NCBI GenBank assembly: GCA_029339505.1
Contig: JAQISU010000036.1
Span: 1,766,501-1,830,500 of the forward strand
Length of the DNA: 64,000 nucleotides
Direction of reading: 5' to 3'
Source of the DNA: Unio delphinus
Taxonomy: Eukaryota > Mollusca > Bivalvia > Unionida > Unionidae
This document shows, in pieces, positions 32,053-39,757 of this stretch. The notes beneath the pieces are model-generated. The model searched no databases, was not told the DNA's origin, and was given only the letters and a program-made list of their open reading frames with translations. How positions within the stretch are numbered: the stretch's first letter is position 1; every line of letters starts with the position of its first letter. The position numbers were made by a program, and so were the translations under genes.

Positions 32053-33135
32053 ATGGTAGGAGAATCATTAACTACACGGAACACTAAAGAAAGACTTGAA
32101 GCTCTTAAGAAAATATTACCCCTTCGTGATCGCATACGTGAAAAACTTCAACAACGGCAATCAATGGCCACCGACTTCACAGAGGATACAGAACAACTCT
32201 TCAAACCGGTTGTCAAGGCAACTACAGATGTGAAAACAGCAACTGAACGGGCGATATACGGAGATGTCCCTAAAGAAGGTCCTAGAACAGAGAAGCCTCT
32301 TCTCCCTGTGTTGGAGAAAATAGCAAAACGAACTAAACAAACGAAACAAGCTGTACAAATACTTCCAGGTGAAATCGCAGGGGAGATGGAACTACAACGA
32401 CAGCAAGAACAAGAAGAACTACAACGACAGCAAGAACAAGAAGAACTACAACGACAGCAAGAACGAGAAGAAGAGGAAGAAGAAGAACAAGAAGGCGCAG
32501 TTTCCACGAAGAGTCGTGTTTCCTTTATAGACAAATTCAAACCTGAGATTGTATCACATATACAAGAATTTCAATTTGAAAAACCCAGCGATTATACCGC
32601 CTTTGGTGAGTTTGCTGTCAAGAGTTATATTATAAAAGGGGAAATTCTCAAAGACGAGTATAAAAATAGTAAAATACCAAAGGATGAGTGGTATGATTGG
32701 TTGTATAAAACGAAGAAGAATATTAGGAATCTTAGTGAGAAGAGGAAAGAAGAACAGTCGTATATAGAATTTCAGAATGGAATTAAGGAAGGAGTAAAAA
32801 AAGCTAAATCAGACCCTAAATTTCTTAGATTACCAAAACAATCAAAACCCGGTTCAGAAATAAAAACACAAGGTGCAACTGGTACAACTAAAAAAACAGG
32901 CAGTGGTTTAGTTGGAAACTCTAATGTAACATGTCCCGGCAATATTCTCGGTGATATAGCACGATTAGAAATACTTGTAGGAGGAAAACGAGCCGGAAAT
33001 AACTCACCAGAAATAATCAATGAAGCTGCTGATATCTGTAGGCGGTTATTTCAAGGTGGTATCATGGATATTGCAACATATAGAGATTTCATTGAAGAGT
33101 TAGCCGAAAATTCTCATGGTTATCATAGCGATTAG
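32053..33135 (+). CDS. charged coiled-coil structural-type protein
   Basis: 360 residues. N-terminal basic helices (residues 1-110), then a Gln/Glu coiled coil with three copies of EELQRQQEQ (about 115-140) and a poly-Glu run, a central helical region, and a conserved-looking C-terminal block ILGDIARLEILVGGKRAGNN followed by EIINEAADICRRLFQGG. The last block recalls a short domain common in invertebrate Polinton-like proteins, but I have no name or function for it. Position before the capsid genes suggests a scaffold or accessory virion role. Start at aataATG. The internal repeat could vary in copy number between elements. Confidence 0.75.
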   Translation: MVGESLTTRNTKERLEALKKILPLRDRIREKLQQRQSMATDFTEDTEQLFKPVVKATTDVKTATERAIYGDVPKEGPRTEKPLLPVLEKIAKRTKQTKQAVQILPGEIAGEMELQRQQEQEELQRQQEQEELQRQQEREEEEEEEQEGAVSTKSRVSFIDKFKPEIVSHIQEFQFEKPSDYTAFGEFAVKSYIIKGEILKDEYKNSKIPKDEWYDWLYKTKKNIRNLSEKRKEEQSYIEFQNGIKEGVKKAKSDPKFLRLPKQSKPGSEIKTQGATGTTKKTGSGLVGNSNVTCPGNILGDIARLEILVGGKRAGNNSPEIINEAADICRRLFQGGIMDIATYRDFIEELAENSHGYHSD

Positions 33136-33143
33136 ATAATTGG

Positions 33144-33191
33144 AAATGCTTTAGCATTTGGAAACACTAGTGTTAGAAGTATAATACTTCT
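33144..33191. terminator. triple hairpin between structural genes
   Basis: Three stems in a row: AAATGC-TTTA-GCATTT (33144-33159), the palindrome AACACTAGTGTT (33163-33174), and AGAAGTAT-A-ATACTTCT (33175-33191). The next ATG is at 33201. Confidence 0.6.
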
Positions 33192-33200
33192 ATATAGAGA

Positions 33201-33719
33201 ATGATCATACACTACAACCATGATAAACCAACTAACGTCTACGTGGTAAACTCACGATTACCAAAATACCGAGTATACTATGGAGATGGTCTCGGTAATA
33301 CTATAATGGGATTATTTTCAAGAATGGCTCCAAAAGTGGCTCCATTTGCAAAACAGGCAGCAATGAAAGCAATTGATGTTATCCGAGATAAGGGTATTAA
33401 CACTGTTGGTGATCTTGCTAGTAAGGCGTTTTCAGCCGCTCGGGATAAACTAACAGCGCTAGTGAAATCACGAAGTGATTTTCGACGAAATTTTTCAAAA
33501 CCTGGAAATGCTAGCATTAGAAACACTAGTGTTTCTGGAATGACTTCACTGCCATCTACTGCAGTAATGCCTACACAGGTTAGTAAAATAATAAATAACG
33601 CCGTGGATAAAAAACTACAGTCGTTAATGACTAACGCCCAGGATAATATAACAGCAAATATGATAGCCGGAAGTGGGCTTTCGGGAAGTGGTTTTAAGAA
33701 GATTCGCCGGAAACGTTAG
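33201..33719 (+). CDS. small basic virion-type protein (pVI-like layout), tentative
   Basis: 172 residues: a short polar N-terminus, YYGDGLGNTIMGLFSRMAPK, then amphipathic Ala-rich helices (FAKQAAMKAIDVIR, LASKAFSAARDKL), a low-complexity middle, and a C-terminus ending GFKKIRRKR. A GLG...FSRM...AP amphipathic segment and basic tail resemble minor core or membrane-active proteins of adenovirus-like capsids. That is analogy, not a family match. Oddity: bases 33507-33536 inside the gene are a copy of the junction-hairpin unit and encode the NASIRNTSVSG stretch. Confidence 0.65.
   Translation: MIIHYNHDKPTNVYVVNSRLPKYRVYYGDGLGNTIMGLFSRMAPKVAPFAKQAAMKAIDVIRDKGINTVGDLASKAFSAARDKLTALVKSRSDFRRNFSKPGNASIRNTSVSGMTSLPSTAVMPTQVSKIINNAVDKKLQSLMTNAQDNITANMIAGSGLSGSGFKKIRRKR
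33507..33536. repeat. junction-hairpin unit inside a coding region
   Basis: The 12-bp palindrome AATGCTAGCATT is followed directly by the perfect 18-bp palindrome AGAAACACTAGTGTTTCT. Both resemble the intergenic unit at 33142-33174. Confidence 0.85.
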
Positions 33720-33940
33720 AAATATTTATTTGAACAGGATTTCCAATTATGATAGTTATTGTAGAAATATTTGTGTCAGAATCACTTGTGATTCTATTTA
33801 TTTGAATAGGATGCTCAGTTGTTATGGTTATTGTAGAAACACTAGCATTAGAAATATTTGTGTCAGAATCACTTGTATCAGAATCACTTGTGATTCTACT
33901 AACGCTATCTTCATTATCAGATATTTTCATCATCATTATT
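33720..33940. repeat. repeated hairpin cluster
   Basis: Two copies of a block ending in the stem AGAATCAC-TT-GTGATTCT (33778-33795 and 33880-33897), plus partial units (gaaacactagcattagaaat). A Ser/Thr/Asp-rich minus-strand frame here is a product of the repeats. Confidence 0.8.
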
Positions 33941-34383
33941 AAAATACACCCAACTAAATATTTATTTTTATATTATAAAATATTTATTTTTTGCTAATTT
34001 TGTTAGATTTTTTACTTTTTTTACTCATTTTTCTAGTGTTTTTACTCATTTTTCTAGTGTTTTTATGCAATTCATCGACAAAATTTCATGAAAATCGAGG
34101 ATGAAAACCCCAGGAATTCATTTAGAGAAAATCGATTTTGATCAGATTTTTTATCCTGTGAGGCTAAAATATGTTGTTGTCATCGAATTTTCGATGTTTT
34201 TTTTATTGATTTTGTATTGTTTTTTGGCTAATCCGCCGACATAATTTCATGAAAATCGATTTTCTCTAAATGAATTCCTTGGGTTTTCAATTCAAAATTC
34301 CTTCAGAATTTTTTAAATTACTTTCAGAATTTTTTAAATTACTTTGTAATTTTTGATTTAGACCAACGGGTATATAATAAAAA
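33941..34383. promoter_or_regulatory. AT-rich upstream region of the major capsid gene
   Basis: T-rich, non-coding, with duplicated tttactcatttttctagtgt and the 37-bp inverted repeat at 34103-34288. tatataata lies 13-5 bases before the capsid ATG. Confidence 0.5.
34103..34288. repeat. 37-bp inverted repeat upstream of the capsid gene
   Basis: Arms 34103-34139 and 34252-34288 pair with a single mismatch; the core is ggaattcatttagagaaaat. The 112-nt spacer contains another copy of tttcatgaaaatcga, making a direct repeat with 34084-34098. Confidence 0.88.
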
Positions 34384-35775
34384 ATGTTCAAACAGAACCC
34401 TGATGTTGCATTTGACATGGAAGCCCCAGTACTTAAAGATGAATCTGTACGTGATTATCAATTTTTTGCTTATCACGCAGTACAACCTGATCTTCGGTCA
34501 CGAATTGAACTTCAAGTTCATGATACTAGTAAATACTTTTTACCCGCTGAAGCCTTTATTGAAGTCGAAGGTGAACTTTTACAGCATGATGATACACAAT
34601 ATCCAGCTGGTACTCAAGTCGGTTTTGTCAATAATGGTATCATGGCGTTATTTGAAAGTGCAAGATATCTCATTGATGGAAAGGAAATTGAGTCGATAGA
34701 ACGTGATGTTGATGTAGCAACAACAATACTAGGGCTAGCAAGATATTCCGACGATTATACAAGATCGGCCGGTCCCTCTATGATGTTTGCAAAGGATATT
34801 AAAAATACCACTGGGAAAAATCCATTTGTTGTAGGAAGACCAAATGATCGTGCTGGTGCTCCTGCTGATGTCGAGAATATGATTATAAACGCTGATCCTA
34901 ATTTCAATCTAGGAGCTGCAACACGTATGTCAATGTTGGAAGGGGGGCGCAGATCATTTTCATGCGCGATTCCACTACATCATATATTTGGATTCTGTAG
35001 AAATGTCCGAAAAGTTATCTATGGAGCGAAACATACTATAGCGGTTGTGCGAAAAGGTACTGACAATGATGCAATTTGGAGGATTCCAGCAGATGCTGCA
35101 CATCCAAATGCTGATGCCGGTAAAGTCGTTTTAACAAAACTATCACTTTGGATGCCAGTGCTGACTCCATCGTTGTCAACAGAACCACGTTTACTATCAT
35201 TTATGGATCAAGGGGGAAAGAGATTATTAAGTTGGCTAACAATGAGTACAGATGTTGTACATTCAACTATTAACGGCATATTTACGTGGAACCTGGCATC
35301 AAAACAGGGTATTTCAGCTCCACGTCATATTTTTATTGCGCTACAGGATACTGCGAGATTAGGTAATCAACTCCACTCCCATATGATATTTGATCAATTA
35401 GGTGTCACTGACGTCTCGCTGAGAATAAACGGACAACAAGAACCATCCGAGGATATACAACTTAATTACGGTCAAAACCATATTGCACGAGTTTATCATC
35501 GGTTGCTTTCGTATATGGGACGTGATCAAAATGTCGATACTGGTCTACAAATATCACAGTTGGATTTTAGTACTCTTTATCCAATTTATTACTTTTCGTT
35601 GGAACATCTTGACTTAATGAGACAGTCCGTCGTTGATATACACTTCCGAGCTCGTGTAATTCGTGGTATTATTAATTATAGAGCTATTGCTGTCATTCTC
35701 AGTGATAAATCAATGCTACTCGAAGGTGTTGGAGGAAGAATGAGACTGGTAGATGCACCAGTGGAAAATATTTGA
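34384..35775 (+). CDS. major capsid protein candidate (Polinton/adintovirus hexon type)
   Basis: 463 residues. Diagnostic-looking stretches: DLRSRIELQVHDTSKYFLPA and EAFIEVEGELL, VGFVNNGIMALFESARYLID, IERDVDVATTILGLARY and, later, GVTDVSLRINGQQ. The order (polar N-terminus, beta-rich first half with a NNG(I/L)M..LF block, ATTxLGL, and a second beta-rich half) matches the capsid proteins encoded by invertebrate Polinton-like elements, expected to fold as a double jelly roll. The fold is inferred from family resemblance, not shown by sequence. Full-length, ATG start after tatataataaaaa, followed by two hairpins. Likely the main building block of the virion. Confidence 0.8.
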   Translation: MFKQNPDVAFDMEAPVLKDESVRDYQFFAYHAVQPDLRSRIELQVHDTSKYFLPAEAFIEVEGELLQHDDTQYPAGTQVGFVNNGIMALFESARYLIDGKEIESIERDVDVATTILGLARYSDDYTRSAGPSMMFAKDIKNTTGKNPFVVGRPNDRAGAPADVENMIINADPNFNLGAATRMSMLEGGRRSFSCAIPLHHIFGFCRNVRKVIYGAKHTIAVVRKGTDNDAIWRIPADAAHPNADAGKVVLTKLSLWMPVLTPSLSTEPRLLSFMDQGGKRLLSWLTMSTDVVHSTINGIFTWNLASKQGISAPRHIFIALQDTARLGNQLHSHMIFDQLGVTDVSLRINGQQEPSEDIQLNYGQNHIARVYHRLLSYMGRDQNVDTGLQISQLDFSTLYPIYYFSLEHLDLMRQSVVDIHFRARVIRGIINYRAIAVILSDKSMLLEGVGGRMRLVDAPVENI

Positions 35776-35779
35776 TTGT

Positions 35780-35826
35780 AAATTGCTTTGCAATTTCAGA
35801 AATGCTTAAAAATTGCTGTGCAATTT
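35780..35826. terminator. two hairpins after the capsid gene
   Basis: AAATTGC-TTT-GCAATTT (35780-35796) starts four bases after the stop; AAATTGC-TGT-GCAATTT (35810-35826) follows. Confidence 0.6.
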
Positions 35827-35860
35827 GAATTTCTAATTTAGAATCAATCTGTTTTGTATA

Positions 35861-36322
35861 ATGTCGTATAGTAATATCAATGTTACGTTGACACCTGGTC
35901 AAATAAAAAAATTACAATCCAAATCAGCTAAGCAATGTGGAACCACAATAACGCTGAAACCTAATCAAATGAATGGCGGAGGGAATAAACTATCGCTGAC
36001 GAAAACTCAAACTAATCATTTTAATAAAGCGCTGAAAGAAAAAAAAGGAGTTCAGGTTACTCTTTCTACGAGCGCGATTAAAAACATGGAAAAGACTGGT
36101 GGTATATTCCCGTTGTTAGGGTTGATTCCAGGGTTGATTGCCGCAGCAGCCCCAGCGGTAGCGAAGGCAGCAGCATTAGGAGCTATTGGTACCGCGGCAG
36201 GAATGGCATTGAAAAAGGCAACTGGAAAAGGGTATAAAAAAAAAGGAAAGGGTCTAAGACTACCAGGAACCCCGAGTTCATGGTACAGCGGAAAGGGTCT
36301 TCGAATTCCAGGAACGATATAG
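35861..36322 (+). CDS. hydrophobic core/membrane-active virion protein, tentative
   Basis: 153 residues in three parts: a polar N-terminal half with two related blocks (NVTLTPGQIKKLQSKSAK and LSLTKTQTNHFNKALKEKKG), a 45-residue Gly/Ala-rich hydrophobic stretch (IFPLLGLIPGLIAAAAPAVA), and a basic tail with two copies of KGLR(L/I)PGT. Proteins of this plan are common next to the capsid and protease genes of invertebrate Polinton-like elements; a membrane-lytic or internal core role is plausible. Start tataATG. The stop is followed after four bases by a hairpin. Confidence 0.75.
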   Translation: MSYSNINVTLTPGQIKKLQSKSAKQCGTTITLKPNQMNGGGNKLSLTKTQTNHFNKALKEKKGVQVTLSTSAIKNMEKTGGIFPLLGLIPGLIAAAAPAVAKAAALGAIGTAAGMALKKATGKGYKKKGKGLRLPGTPSSWYSGKGLRIPGTI

Positions 36323-36326
36323 TTCC

Positions 36327-36341
36327 GAAATCTTCGATTTC
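36327..36341. terminator. hairpin before the protease gene
   Basis: GAAATC-TTC-GATTTC, perfect six-bp stem just after the preceding stop. It would lie inside the protease if the longest start (36280) were used, which favours a later start. Confidence 0.55.
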
Positions 36342-36357
36342 CAAACCGATGGTTCCC

Positions 36358-36762
36358 ATGTCCAATTTTGATTTAATTGATACCGCTAAAAAATTAAAAA
36401 TAAAAAATTTCAGAGGGGTTTTTATGAGAGATCAGTTACCGGCACAACCAAATGATGTTGAAACCGGTATTATTAATTTAGATAACAGCTCCGGACCTGG
36501 AACTCACTGGGTTTGTTACGCAATTGATCCACGTGGGATTATTTATTTTGACTCATATGGATTAGCGCCGCCGAAAGAATTTATGCGTTATATAAAAGAT
36601 TTTCCAATGAGGACTTGGTATTCTACGTTACCAACACAAACAATGCTTGATCCACCAATATGTGGTAATGAAGTATTAAACGTACTTGATGCTATATCCA
36701 AAAGATTTTCGAAACCACCTCATATAGTAGTAAATGAGTATACTAGCGGCAAATCTCCTTAA
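36358..36762 (+). CDS. adenain-like cysteine protease (Ulp1/C5-type)
   Basis: Maturation protease that cleaves capsid precursors in adenoviruses and Polintons. From the longest start (36280): His76 in PGTHWVCYA, Asp91 in YFDSYGLAPP, Gln120 in PTQTM and Cys128 in PPICGNEVL make the expected catalytic set and order. I prefer the ATG at 36358 (protein starting MSNFDLIDTAKKL; ATG 36349 is the alternative) because adenain-type proteins begin this way and because the earlier start would overlap the upstream gene and include the junction hairpin. That gives 134 residues, short but complete for the core. Cleavage-site candidates in the virion proteins (for example around LRLPGTPSS) are only suggestive. 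Confidence 0.9.
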   Translation: MSNFDLIDTAKKLKIKNFRGVFMRDQLPAQPNDVETGIINLDNSSGPGTHWVCYAIDPRGIIYFDSYGLAPPKEFMRYIKDFPMRTWYSTLPTQTMLDPPICGNEVLNVLDAISKRFSKPPHIVVNEYTSGKSP

Positions 36763-36763
36763 A

Positions 36764-36792
36764 AATCTTTAGATTGAAAATCCATCGGATTT
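36764..36792. terminator. two hairpins after the protease gene
   Basis: AATC-TTTA-GATT starts two bases after the stop; AAATCC-ATC-GGATTT follows. Confidence 0.5.
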
Positions 36793-36817
36793 AAACGATG
36801 AAAATATTTCTATAATA

Positions 36818-37843
36818 ATGATTGATATTTGGGGACGATCTTTATCATCGCTGAAAAAACCTGATAGTGAAGTTGAAACCGTTGATAACAAGGATGTTAA
36901 AAAATTAATCGAAGATGAAATATCCGAAATATTAAACCTAGCAAATGTTGATCCTGGTGAAATAGTTGTATTTCAAGATCGTCAGGGTAAATTGAAAAGT
37001 AGTAATATCTCTCTTAATGATATTTTGGTTAAACAACGAGACGCAGCAGAGGATACTATCGCGTTATTTTCTGATGGGGGTAAACTCAAACCAGGTGTAT
37101 TTGTTTCAACGATTACGGATAAATTAGCAACATATGATAACACAGTGAATTCATTAAAATCGCTTAATGATAAGTATGATGATCATATAATTGTATTTGA
37201 CCAGTTTACTGCATTACAAAGAAATATAGTTGACAAAATTGATAAGCCCATACTAGAATTTTTTGGAAATCCACCAGTGACCACACCAAAACTCACCACA
37301 ATAAAAGATTCTATATTGGAACTAGCAACTCTTCAATCCGAATATGAAAAACACACGAAACTATTTATGACGTTTCGTAAAAACCTCATGGACAAGTTTA
37401 TTGGGAGCCCATTTGATAAAATTGAAATAACACTTCCCGATATTAAAAAATCCATCGATGAACTTAAAACATTCAACAACGCAATAAGGGATGATGCAAT
37501 GAGAATGATAAGCGTTGTTGAAAAAGTAAAAATTCCTCATAATAAATCTATCATCAACGTAGTATACACGATTCAACACGGATCATATACGTGGACTCCC
37601 ACAAACAATATTTTAAACATAGCCGCAGCAGTCAAGGGTATTTATCGATTAACAATAGTATCACCGACTCAGTTTGAAATATCATCAAGTAGTTCATCTG
37701 GAGTCAATAATACGATATCAACGATAATCGACAAGGATACAACTGAACAATTCACGATAACGACTACAGATAAAAATCTAGTCAAGGTTTCAGTAACGTG
37801 GTACGTAGAATTCGTAGTGGATTTAAGTAAACAATTAAATTGA
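36818..37843 (+). CDS. fibre-like or spike-like candidate, unknown
   Basis: 341 residues with no family I can name. Residues 1-230 are charged and helical with coiled-coil character (KKLIEDEISEILNLA, LKSLNDKYDDHIIVFDQF). The last ~90 are beta-rich and Ser/Thr/Asn-rich (NVVYTIQHGSYTWTPTNN and QFEISSSSSSGVNNTIS). A helical stalk followed by a C-terminal beta head is the layout of trimeric attachment proteins, so a fibre is a reasonable guess from order and position only. Start ataATG; a diffuse hairpin zone follows at 37850-37912. Confidence 0.6.
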   Translation: MIDIWGRSLSSLKKPDSEVETVDNKDVKKLIEDEISEILNLANVDPGEIVVFQDRQGKLKSSNISLNDILVKQRDAAEDTIALFSDGGKLKPGVFVSTITDKLATYDNTVNSLKSLNDKYDDHIIVFDQFTALQRNIVDKIDKPILEFFGNPPVTTPKLTTIKDSILELATLQSEYEKHTKLFMTFRKNLMDKFIGSPFDKIEITLPDIKKSIDELKTFNNAIRDDAMRMISVVEKVKIPHNKSIINVVYTIQHGSYTWTPTNNILNIAAAVKGIYRLTIVSPTQFEISSSSSSGVNNTISTIIDKDTTEQFTITTTDKNLVKVSVTWYVEFVVDLSKQLN

Positions 37844-37915
37844 AAATAAAATCCTTAAAAATTACTTTGCAATTTTGAATTTCGTAATTGAAAATGCTAA
37901 CGCTTTTAAAATAAA

Positions 37916-38473
37916 ATGACTCCATCATCGAATCAGTATCGCTATGATCAAGTCAGAGAATTTCAAACTAAACTCAATTCTCTCTGTGAGGAGTATCAAA
38001 TAAAAATCAAAAAATACAAACGAAGAATAACCACAGTTGATATCACCGTGTACTCGGTGTCAGGAGTAATCACTGCTGCTGGAATAATACTATCTTCGGT
38101 TACAATGATTGCTCCGGTCGTAGTTCCAATCGCTATTTCCGCAGTGACTACAATTGCTGGTATATTAACTGGGATCACAAAAAAACTATCATCGTGTAGC
38201 CAGAGTAAACTACATGATTATTTAATTAAATATCATATTGCATCTGCCGGTTACTCGCAATTATCCTCGTTGATATCATCGTCGTTGGATGACACAACAA
38301 TATCAGATAGCGAATTTTCAACTATGGCTCAATTGTATAAATCAACAATGCTGAAATTAGAGCAGAATAATAATAATAATGTTGTCGCAAGAACTACTTC
38401 AACAAATAGTAACAAATACAACACCAGTGAAAACAAGCACGATATCAATAACCTCAACACGTCCCGAATTTAG
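37916..38473 (+). CDS. two-TM membrane protein, SLATT-like layout
   Basis: 185 residues. The N-terminal 40 are polar/basic helix, then two closely spaced hydrophobic segments (VSGVITAAGIILSSVTMIA and VVPIAISAVTTIAGILTGI), then a helical region with HDYLIKYHIASAGYSQL and an Asn/Thr-rich tail. The arrangement recalls the two-TM SLATT domain or a virus-encoded membrane protein, but I cannot confirm a family. The tail overlaps the start of the next gene by 95 bp in another frame. Confidence 0.65.
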   Translation: MTPSSNQYRYDQVREFQTKLNSLCEEYQIKIKKYKRRITTVDITVYSVSGVITAAGIILSSVTMIAPVVVPIAISAVTTIAGILTGITKKLSSCSQSKLHDYLIKYHIASAGYSQLSSLISSSLDDTTISDSEFSTMAQLYKSTMLKLEQNNNNNVVARTTSTNSNKYNTSENKHDINNLNTSRI

Positions 38474-39713
38474 TGTTAATTTTCCAATTCCTGTTCCCGT
38501 GAGCGAGATCGCGCTAGCAAAACTACGAGTATATCATAGCTGGCCTAATATCAGATCGGTAGCATTTGGTGGTCAACAACCGAATAATTCCTTGGTATTT
38601 GCAAACAAGAATCGTGAAGACGGAACACCAGATTGGCAGGTTGTTTCTATACCAACTGGGTCATATCAAATCGAACAGATCAATGCTGAATTTCAACGCA
38701 GAATAAAATCTCTCACCGGAAAAGAATCAAAAATCGCTATAACAGTTCACGAACCAACATTATCATCCGCTATCGAGATAAATACAGAAGGATACGTTGT
38801 AGATATTTATCAGAGTTCTATAAGATCAGTGTTAGGATGGCCTGAATTACCACCGGATAACTCGCGAGAAAATTCGAAGGATTTTCCACCCGAACCTAAA
38901 AAATCCGATTATATCACCAACAAAATAAAACCCGTCAATGAAGTCAAAAATTATCAAGATTATGCTCCTAATAAATTCTTGAATAAAGAAATTTTTGAAT
39001 CAATTTATGTTCCTCTCATTAACGGAAATTTCACAGTAATGAATAATGATTTTTCACGACTGCTAATATCTATTAAATCCGGCTCTCTCACCAAGGATGA
39101 ATTTATCAACGTCGTAGAAACGGGTAATAAAATCATCGACGATATGAAAATATTTCACTCGAAAATTATTCAAGAAGTATTAAATGAAGAAATCTTACAT
39201 GATAAGTTTGCGAATCTATATAAGATTAATAAAACGGAGATTAAAGATTTTAAAATCCCTGGATATAACCCGGATAAACTAAAGAAACAACTTGACGATG
39301 CTATTGATATTGGGTTCAAAAGAATCCACGATAATTGGAAAAAATCGAAGAATCCCCCAGCAAATATTCTGAAATATAATAATGATCCAGAAGGCGGCGG
39401 TAGACATATTGCTCCGAATAATGTGAATATTTCAACGGTGATTGCACTCAATTTAGTATGTGACGTTATCGAAGGGAATTATCAAATAAATCTCGAACAA
39501 TCAAATCAAGCTCAGCAAGGATATATTTTATACTCATTTGCACCAACGGCTCCTCCAGGATTTCTAATTATTGAAGACCCAACTAATCTAGTCTATATGC
39601 GATGTCATAATAATTTGTTAACGAGAATTAATTTCAAACTCACTGACCAATCTAATAATCTGATTGATTTACGAGGTGAGGTTTTACAAATTAGTTTGTT
39701 TGTGAAATCTTAA
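38379..39713 (+). CDS. penton/minor-capsid-like structural protein
   Basis: 444 residues. The N-terminal ~160 contain PEFSVNFPIPVPVSEIALAK, LRVYHSWPNIRS, IPTGSYQIEQINAEFQRRI and SSIRSVLGWPEL. This PI.V....A...L..y.s.PNI, then GSYxIxxIN, then LGW/LGF pattern is shared with a large family of invertebrate Polinton-like virion proteins, often regarded as the penton or minor capsid component. The middle (residues 170-330) is a helical insertion and the last ~90 residues are beta-rich (NYQINLEQSNQAQQGYILYS). ATG at 38379 (aataataATG) lies inside the preceding gene. The stop is directly followed by the 22-bp inner terminal-repeat block. Confidence 0.72.
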   Translation: MLSQELLQQIVTNTTPVKTSTISITSTRPEFSVNFPIPVPVSEIALAKLRVYHSWPNIRSVAFGGQQPNNSLVFANKNREDGTPDWQVVSIPTGSYQIEQINAEFQRRIKSLTGKESKIAITVHEPTLSSAIEINTEGYVVDIYQSSIRSVLGWPELPPDNSRENSKDFPPEPKKSDYITNKIKPVNEVKNYQDYAPNKFLNKEIFESIYVPLINGNFTVMNNDFSRLLISIKSGSLTKDEFINVVETGNKIIDDMKIFHSKIIQEVLNEEILHDKFANLYKINKTEIKDFKIPGYNPDKLKKQLDDAIDIGFKRIHDNWKKSKNPPANILKYNNDPEGGGRHIAPNNVNISTVIALNLVCDVIEGNYQINLEQSNQAQQGYILYSFAPTAPPGFLIIEDPTNLVYMRCHNNLLTRINFKLTDQSNNLIDLRGEVLQISLFVKS

Positions 39714-39735
39714 GGACTTGATCAAATATTTAGTT
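39714..39735. repeat. inner terminal-repeat block, right
   Basis: Perfect complement of 23871-23892; starts directly after the TAA of the penton-like gene. Confidence 0.9.
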
Positions 39736-39739
39736 AGTA

Positions 39740-39754
39740 AAAATCGAAGATTTT
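39740..39754. terminator. hairpin inside the right end
   Basis: AAAATC-GAA-GATTTT lies between the inner block and the main right terminal repeat. It has no counterpart at the left end. Confidence 0.5.
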
Positions 39755-39757
39755 CAT

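Noticed and set aside
33694..33936. 80-codon minus-strand ORF in the element
   Set aside because: Its Ser/Asp/Thr-rich sequence is produced by the repeated hairpins, and it runs against the surrounding structural genes.
36280..36357. Upstream ATG as the protease start
   Set aside because: It would overlap the preceding gene by 43 bp and place a junction hairpin inside the protein; the conserved start of this protease type is at or near 36358.
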